Of a DNA stretch of 64,000 bases, positions 61,301 to 64,000 are shown one piece after another. The DNA lies in assembly GCF_019097595.1 (NCBI RefSeq), contig NC_080735.1, forward strand, positions 15,415,917-15,479,916, read 5' to 3'. The stretch comes from Hemibagrus wyckioides (taxonomy: Eukaryota > Chordata > Actinopteri > Siluriformes > Bagridae). The translations under genes were made by a program, and so were the position numbers. Numbering within the stretch: position 1 is the stretch's first letter; the number at the start of each line of letters is the position of its first letter. The notes below the pieces were generated by a model that made no database searches, was not told where the DNA came from, and saw only the letters and a program-made list of their open reading frames with translations.

Positions 61301-62500
61301 ACATTTTATAATATATTCTGTACGCTACAGCGGATTACACGGAGCTCAGTTTTACTTTTATCAAATGCAGCCCGGATAAATCCTGCTGTTTTTTTTTTCA
61401 AGTAAGTTGATCCAATGTTTATTTTATCATTGTGTCAGACATTTGCACGTCATAACATCATCTTTAGGCAGGCCAAACATTTATGTAAACTTTATGTTAA
61501 ACTGGTGCCTTACACGTCATGATCTTTAAAGGAAAGACAGCTTAGGCAAGACAAATAAAAACATGAAAATATTTACATATAGTTTTGTTGAAATATATTT
61601 GTGGTTTCTTAAATTAGAGGTGGTGTAGGTTCATAGAAAAACTATTCCGAATTTGTCCCAAATTATATATGTGTGTGTTAAAAATGTGCTTTCATTTTAG
61701 TAATTTAAAATGGATAAAAAAAAATGTAAAAAGCCTACCTAACTAAGAGTTGAATTAAATGATTAATAATAAATGAATATTAATAAATGACTAAAACGAG
61801 AATGAAAAAAACAAGAAAACTTATTTATTTATTTTTGTCCTGGAACGCACTAAAATGTTTTTTTAATACAATTATTATGAAATGATTATTAAGAATAATT
61901 ATTAACATTATTGATAGTTACAAATAATTATATTATTATTGTTATTAATTTATTTGTTTGTTTAATTTTATTTTATTTAAATGAGATTTTTTTGGTCAAA
62001 ACATTGTCAGTTGTTTCACCACACAATGTCTCAAAACCAAATATTCCTGAATCCAGATCTGAAAAACACACACATTTTCTGTTCTACAGATTGTTCTGGG
62101 GTTAAGCTGCAAAATATGTCATAAAAAAGGGATCAACATTTGCAGAAATAATTCAAGAATCATTAATTTTATCCCCAGAATGAATCTGATATGACACAAA
62201 AAACAAGCAAAGGAGAAATCTCAAACGCATTTCATTTACGTATGTATTTTGTGACTGGATTCACTGACCAATCTTCAAAGTAAAGACGGTGATTTAATGG
62301 TAAACATGTTTTTGTGTCCGCAGTGTCTGGTTTTCGAAGACGCGCCCAACGGAGTGAAAGCAGGCTTGGCAGCTGGCATGCAAGTGGTCATGATTCCCGA
62401 TCCGAACATGGACCGCAGACTTACACAGGAGGCCACGCTGCTGCTGGAAAACATGGAGGACTTCAAACCTGAGCTCTTCGGCCTTCCTGCTTACGATTAA
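35899..62500 (+). CDS. pudp: pseudouridine-5'-phosphatase (HAD superfamily), four-exon gene; full genomic span of the coding region
   Basis: Joining 35899-35956, 38705-38923, 39695-39924 and 62324-62500 gives an uninterrupted 227-residue protein; from memory the human protein is 228. The family removes phosphate from pseudouridine 5'-monophosphate in the cytosol, in the breakdown of modified nucleotides from RNA. Visible HAD motifs: motif I DMDG, with nucleophile D13 and acid/base D15; motif II ATSS, with T112; motif III KPQPD, with K148; motif IV FEDAPNG, with E174/D175 for magnesium. Residues 20-92 form the helical cap inserted after motif I, as in beta-phosphoglucomutase-like HADs. Every junction is GT-AG and intron phases are 1, 1 and 0. 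The start ATG has A at -3 and G at +4. Introns are 2748, 771 and 22399 bp; the last is unusually long and repeat-filled. No frameshift, stop or missing catalytic residue is seen. Orthology to PUDP rather than another HAD phosphatase rests on strong recalled similarity through all exons. Confidence 0.95.
36185..36290. promoter_or_regulatory. CRE-like cluster in pudp intron 1, within repeat-like text
   Basis: Actacgtagc, tgacgtaa and cgacgtcac lie within 40 bases, giving two CREB/ATF-like half or full sites. The surrounding aatggctcactacgtcctata resembles a teleost repeat, so the sites may be brought by a mobile element. Confidence 0.35.
36390..36421. repeat. (GT)n microsatellite in pudp intron 1
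   Basis: About 16 GT units. Confidence 0.97.
36925..36950. repeat. short (AT)n tract in pudp intron 1
   Basis: Aatatatatatatatatattt around 36932-36950. Confidence 0.85.
37100..38100. repeat. 30-bp minisatellite in pudp intron 1 with a CCAAT box in each unit
   Basis: The unit contains GTGATTGGTTGTTGAGAGCA plus gtggtgatca. From about 37261 to 38095 spacing is exactly 30 bases; before that it is degenerate. The reverse strand of each unit reads AACCAATCAC. By eye there are about 29 ATTGG cores. A ten-unit block (marked by gttaaaagca and cttgggagca) is duplicated at a 300-bp offset. As 30 is divisible by 3, both strands stay open for about 240 codons, which is not a gene. Confidence 0.97.
38101..38704. 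other. rest of pudp intron 1
   Basis: AT-rich unique-looking sequence ending in the acceptor pyrimidine tract before exon 2. Nothing else seen. Confidence 0.5.
38705..38923 (+). CDS. pudp: pudp coding exon 2 (cap domain)
   Basis: The exon runs from the last two bases of D20 to the first base of G93. It follows a strong acceptor: a pyrimidine tract ending tttactctgcag. It encodes the mostly helical cap that closes over the active site, beginning TERLY and containing the MGKKALDAA stretch typical of PUDP, and ending LMPG. The donor is CAG|GTACCT. A tRNA-derived SINE fragment begins within about 25 bases of the donor. Confidence 0.95.
38945..39105 (+). repeat. tRNA-derived SINE fragment in pudp intron 2
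   Basis: Ggaaggatgtgaattcaaatccctgg (B-box-like), gagcgagacctttaaccatcagg and the tail gacattggataaaaatgaataaatgtaaatg match the head-to-tail order of the SINEs at 27335 and 27765. It begins about 20 bases after the exon 2 donor. Confidence 0.7.
39120..39420. other. possible conserved non-coding element in pudp intron 2
   Basis: GC-balanced with gtccgccgcttcgcaattatac, gctgaaataattggg and cttaattagctcttaac. No repeat signature. The ATTA clusters and the position inside the smallest intron are the only reasons for the call. Confidence 0.25.
39695..39924 (+). CDS. pudp: pudp coding exon 3 (core domain, HAD motifs II and III)
   Basis: The exon runs from the last two bases of G93 to Q169. It carries motif II (ATSS, T112) and motif III (GKPQPD, K148), separated by the [13 protein letters not shown] and LGDDPEV stretches that mark PUDP. 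The acceptor is atcaccag after a long pyrimidine tract and the donor is CAG|GTATGA. Codon use is GC-rich at third positions against an AT-rich background, which makes the exon stand out by eye. Confidence 0.95.
40380..40618 (-). repeat. tRNA-derived SINE, minus strand, in pudp intron 3
   Basis: Contains ccacacgtatattacagtgcagtggaattc, gcgcccccagagcagagagg, agggccttgctcaattgccc and gtgctggggcttgaaccctg, in the order of the copy at 54935. Confidence 0.85.
40620..42160. other. pudp intron 3, no feature recognised
   Basis: AT-rich intronic DNA with a short CT run near 41700. No exon-like open frame or repeat family recognised. Confidence 0.45.
42165..44950. repeat. 24-bp minisatellite, about 115 units, in pudp intron 3
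   Basis: The unit is CTAAACTAACCAGCTACATT plus a four-base end that alternates mainly between CACG and CAGG, the next unit starting C or T accordingly. Rare variants are CATG, aaattca and tatcc. A 600-bp (25-unit) block from about 43178 to 43821 recurs base for base at 43778-44421, including both rare variants. Both edges decay gradually into diverged units. Units are a multiple of 3, giving spurious 8-residue protein repeats. Confidence 0.98.
45040..45175 (+). repeat. degenerate tRNA-derived SINE-like fragment
   Basis: Gcagtggtagcacagtggtg and cttgagttcaaatctcag sit at A- and B-box-like spacing. The rest is diverged. Confidence 0.4.
45325..45480 (+). repeat. TTCTGAGATGCTTTT-family repeat (copy 4)
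   Basis: Gttctgcattctgagatgcttttc, cagttgtaaagagttatctgggttactgcagcc, agtctggtcattctcctctgagg and atcaacaaggtgttg. A later part of the same family (cccacctggcaccaacaatcatgcca) appears at 45738-45775 after inserted sequence that includes a reverse CTAAT-type tail at 45548-45600. Confidence 0.75.
46190..48900 (-). mobile_element. dead Tx1/L1-clade LINE, internally deleted
   Basis: Read on the minus strand from 48900: remnants of ORF1 with a zinc-knuckle-like [15 protein letters not shown] (about 48690-48630), an acidic stretch, then ORF2 fragments joined after loss of the endonuclease and much upstream ORF2. Reverse transcriptase pieces follow: [15 protein letters not shown] (near 48125-48080), [15 protein letters not shown] (near 47850), and AYADE at 47705-47719, where the second catalytic D of YADD is E. 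A C-terminal FFWSEEHWM then [10 protein letters not shown] segment lies near 47345-47270. Stops and frameshifts are throughout. The 3' end has AATAAA near 46190-46200. Family knowledge: fish Tx1-type elements carry these motifs in this order. Confidence 0.85.
48905..50600. other. pudp intron 3, microsatellites and low-complexity DNA
   Basis: CA then CT runs at 49106-49160, GA run near 49520, GA-rich and G10 tract at 50000-50040, T18 near 50370. No exon signal. Overlapping open frames on both strands come from these purine/pyrimidine runs. Confidence 0.6.
50605..50798 (-). repeat. tRNA-derived SINE, minus strand
   Basis: Catttggcagacggccttatccagagcgactta (reverse of the tail), tgagggttaagggccttgctc, ggattcgaactcac (reverse of a B box) and accactaaagctaccaca (reverse of an A box). 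Same family as 27335. Confidence 0.88.
50800..52085. other. pudp intron 3, no gene recognised
   Basis: A 115-codon open frame at 51179-51526 has no recognisable domain and no upstream or downstream splice logic with pudp; the DNA around it (ggaggcggagcatagc, gccgggcatacg) may be part of a retroelement. 51640-51860 contains TACTGTAA-type low-complexity repeats. Confidence 0.4.
52088..52946. mobile_element. TTAA-flanked non-autonomous DNA transposon
   Basis: The left end is TTAA followed by AGGAGGAGTTCACTTCCAGG. The right end, read in reverse, is TTAA then AGGAGAAGTTCACTTCCAGA. The inverted ends match at about 20 of 22 bases, and similarity continues inward (caagatgttcatgtctt against agacatgaacatcttgg). 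TTAA duplication fits piggyBac- or Kolobok-type elements. No transposase frame is present. Another repeat is inserted at about 52170-52380. Confidence 0.88.
52170..52380 (+). mobile_element. retroelement 3' tail nested in the TTAA element
   Basis: Between the element halves (ending gttcatgtctttcatg and resuming agtcgtaaagaaat) lies T-rich sequence, then gctgtaaatttcccactttg and ggatgaataaagtaagtgt, followed by (CTAT)n at 52337-52380. The AATAAAG plus short-tandem end is typical of fish LINE 3' tails. It has split the host element. Confidence 0.7.
52950..54930. other. pudp intron 3, AT-rich, no gene recognised
   Basis: Poly-A runs near 53095, 53385 and 53530; ATTT-type tandem repeat at about 53876-53963. 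54200-54720 is GC-richer with no identified coding or repeat content; 54810-54930 contains a tRNA-SINE-like fragment (gatcatgagttcaaatcctg). Confidence 0.45.
54935..55162 (-). repeat. tRNA-derived SINE, minus strand
   Basis: Tttattattgccacatatacattacagcacagtgg, gctatgatacagtgctcctggagcagagagg, agggccttgctcaattgccc, gtgctgggacttcaacccc and tcgatcaacaacccagagcc. The reverse complement is head to tail a tRNA-type SINE ending in AATAAAG. Confidence 0.87.
55165..57285. other. pudp intron 3, no gene recognised
   Basis: Short GT run near 56595 and T-rich runs near 56935 and 57165. No exon-like or repeat family content recognised. Confidence 0.45.
57287..57500. repeat. degenerate CT-rich tandem repeat, period about 100 bp, two copies
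   Basis: Ggccttccttttactggttttctttagccttc and tgccttccttttctggttttctttggccttcc lie about 100 bases apart with similar intervening text. Purine-free runs make both strands open. Confidence 0.65.
57505..59365. other. pudp intron 3, no gene recognised
   Basis: 57808-58041 has a 77-codon open frame with balanced composition but no recognisable domain. CA run at about 58335-58354. 58560-59000 is GC-balanced (cctcgctggtcttatctgag, aagtgcgcgtgtataatcc) and could hold conserved non-coding DNA. Confidence 0.35.
59440..59668 (-). repeat. V-SINE copy, degenerate
   Basis: The reverse complement has a head with ctctggttcgatcctgagctgagtgg (B box GGTTCGATCC), the core gtttcctccaggtttctttcc and gttgcccagtgatcaactg, then a tail with ggatctaccccaacc. 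Confidence 0.65.
59685..60137. mobile_element. MITE with TA-flanked terminal inverted repeats
   Basis: TA-CAGTGGCCCAT at the left (59685-59697) and ATGGGCCACTG-TA at the right (60125-60137) are exact inverse copies with a TA on each side, as expected of a Tc1/mariner-type target duplication. The interior is T-rich with repeated ttttgctgttatgttt text and no coding capacity. Confidence 0.75.
60280..60730. other. possible conserved non-coding element in pudp intron 3
   Basis: GC-balanced with cataattagtggtg, gtgactaattaccgtc, gtgtaattaggagttttaattgagg and agaattagctac; dense ATTA homeodomain cores in non-repeat sequence, next to a pyrimidine-rich tract (cccctccctcccactatccc). The densest such stretch in the window, but not tested by alignment. 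Confidence 0.35.
60735..62323. other. end of pudp intron 3, no gene recognised
   Basis: AT-rich with ATTATT-type simple sequence at 61860-61980, ending in the acceptor gtgtccgcag before exon 4. No further exon seen. Confidence 0.5.
62324..62500 (+). CDS. pudp: pudp terminal coding exon 4 (HAD motif IV, stop)
   Basis: The exon encodes C170 to D227 and the TAA stop. It starts after gtgtccgcag with [10 protein letters not shown], where E174 and D175 form HAD motif IV (magnesium binding). It ends in ELFGLPAYD, closely resembling the PUDP C-terminus. Phase 0 matches the end of exon 3. It lies 22.4 kb downstream of exon 3, with no other recognisable coding exon between. Confidence 0.95.
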   Translation, partial: CLVFEDAPNGVKAGLAAGMQVVMIPDPNMDRRLTQEATLLLENMEDFKPELFGLPAYD

Positions 62501-64000
62501 AAACACTGATTCATACCACAGCTTTTCTTTAATCAGTCAATCTAAAATGATATTAAGTTAAACCTCAGTTCTTATGAGCCACGTAAACGCTGCAACTTGT
62601 AATTAAAACCGGCGATTTTTTTACTCTGAGACGTTTCAAGGGATCAACTGAAAAGAAGAGACACTACAATGTACGCTTCAGTCTCTTAATCAATATAAAG
62701 AAAAAGAAAACAGCACTCTGTTTGTCTGTCATGGTTCAGTGTTGTAGCTTGGCCACGCTCATGAAGCTCTGCAGGAAATTCAATTGAACACAAGCTTAAT
62801 GTGATTGGTGCAGCTCAGTGAGCCAATCACAAGCCACGATCTCTCAGCGCACCCATTATGCGCTCAAGCGCCGACGGCTCGAACGACACCCAAGCTGATT
62901 TTGATTACGCCGCTCAATTAGGCGCAATCAAGCCATTAGGCCACATCGACGTATTCCCCCTCCCCCCCTCCTCTTCAATAAATTAGTCACACTAATGGTT
63001 TACTTCTATATTTAACACACCAATAATACGTTGTCCAAAAGCAGCGTAAATCCTCACTTATCGTCATGTATGCTATTAACCTTGTTTCCTTATTTTAGCG
63101 CTTTGTATTGTTTTTGTTATGTCAGGTAAAACGCTACCAAAGCATTCCTTATTTTTATCTGCACCTTTTTATTTTTTTTAAACTGCTTTTCCACCTCTTC
63201 GACACACAGCCACAAACCCAGAGGGTTTTATTAAAATGCCAAAGACATTTTAAAGTTCCATGCAGCGTAATCCAATAAAAAAAGGATCTGAGCGAGCAGG
63301 CATCTTACAGCTCATACCTGGGTTAGGCTGCCGTACTTCTCCCCTCGGTGCTGTCCGAGACACCGGCTGCTGTCTTTGTGAGGCCCTGAGGGATGAAACA
63401 CATTTCCATCTTCTCTTTTTTTTTTTTTACACCGTGTAGGTTACGGATCTTTCATCTTCTCATCCTTAAAGACGGAGCGGTCGGGTGGTGGTGGGGGACA
63501 AGTCTGGCTTGTTCTTCAGGTCTCTTTTTCAGCATGCTGTTCAGCACAGGGAACCTGAAGGCAGGGGTTTGGAGTGTGAGAGCTGTCTGAGTGTGTGTGT
63601 TTGTGTGTGAGAGAGAGAGAGAGAGAGCCTAAAAATCTGTGTCTTAAAGAAGAACATGTTTGCAACATGAACAAAAAGTCTCAGCTCTAACGGTGTTAAA
63701 ACAAAGTGCATGTGTTACTCTGATGATCTAACACATAACACACTAGAAGAAAAACAAGGCTGGTTATAACAAAGAGCTATTTGTATGTTACTGTTTGGGT
63801 GAGCGACAAAAAAAAAAAAAAAAAAAAAAGAACATAAAGAGAAGAAAAGGACTTAGCAGGTGGTGTGACAAATTAAGCTGATGCGTGGGAGAGCACCTAA
63901 ACAACTGCTTTTCTCAACCCATAAATGTGTGAATCGAACCACCGGTTGTTTTGATCACCTGCTTGAGGAGGGAAATGAAACTGACACTCACGATAAGAAT
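62501..64000. other. pudp 3'UTR and downstream DNA
   Basis: Several polyadenylation hexamers follow the stop (62602, 62977 and 63276). 62780-62960 is GC-balanced with ccgctcaattaggcgcaatc and agccattaggccac, a possible conserved element. GT/GA run at 63590-63627 and A22 at about 63808-63829. No second gene begins before the window ends. Confidence 0.45.
62602..62607 (+). terminator. candidate polyadenylation signal ATTAAA for pudp
   Basis: ATTAAA lies about 100 bases after the pudp stop codon. A canonical AATAAA at 62977-62982 and another near 63276 are alternatives. None can be preferred without transcript ends. Confidence 0.3.

Overview
This is a window of vertebrate nuclear DNA, most likely from a teleost fish and probably an otophysan such as a catfish. 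It shows one multi-exon gene with GT-AG introns and very large non-coding tracts. It carries long AT, GT and GA microsatellites and many fish-type interspersed repeats: V-SINE/DANA-like SINEs, other tRNA-derived SINEs, a Tx1-type LINE, a Tc1-like relic and short inverted-repeat DNA elements. The order-level placement rests on repeat character alone and is an inference.

I can support one protein-coding gene, on the + strand: pudp (formerly HDHD1), encoding pseudouridine-5'-phosphatase of the HAD hydrolase superfamily. Its four coding exons are 35899-35956, 38705-38923, 39695-39924 and 62324-62500. They join in frame to a 227-residue protein with all four HAD motifs. Introns are about 2.7 kb, 0.8 kb and 22.4 kb.

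Layout. 1-35.5 kb is intergenic: microsatellites, many SINE copies, a decayed Tc1-like transposon (23.6-24.1 kb), a degenerate ~95-bp tandem repeat (16.4-17.3 kb), several homeodomain-site-rich GC-balanced stretches that look like conserved non-coding DNA, and a 40-bp minisatellite (33.3-34.6 kb). 35.5-35.9 kb is the presumed pudp promoter, with a ZNF143/THAP11-like site. Intron 1 (36.0-38.7 kb) holds a CRE-like cluster and a 30-bp minisatellite whose unit contains a perfect inverted CCAAT box. Intron 3 (39.9-62.3 kb) holds a 2.8-kb, 24-bp minisatellite with a 600-bp higher-order repeat, a dead Tx1-clade LINE (46.2-48.9 kb, minus strand), a TTAA-flanked DNA element with another repeat nested in it (52.09-52.95 kb), a TA-flanked MITE (59.69-60.14 kb) and several SINEs. 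62.5-64 kb is 3'UTR and downstream DNA.

I found no convincing new biological system. The most unusual structure is three different long minisatellites (40, 30 and 24 bp) within 12 kb around the 5' half of one housekeeping gene. All other long open reading frames in the window are explained by tandem repeats, transposon remnants or chance. Repeat family names are given from recognised sequence similarity, without any database search.
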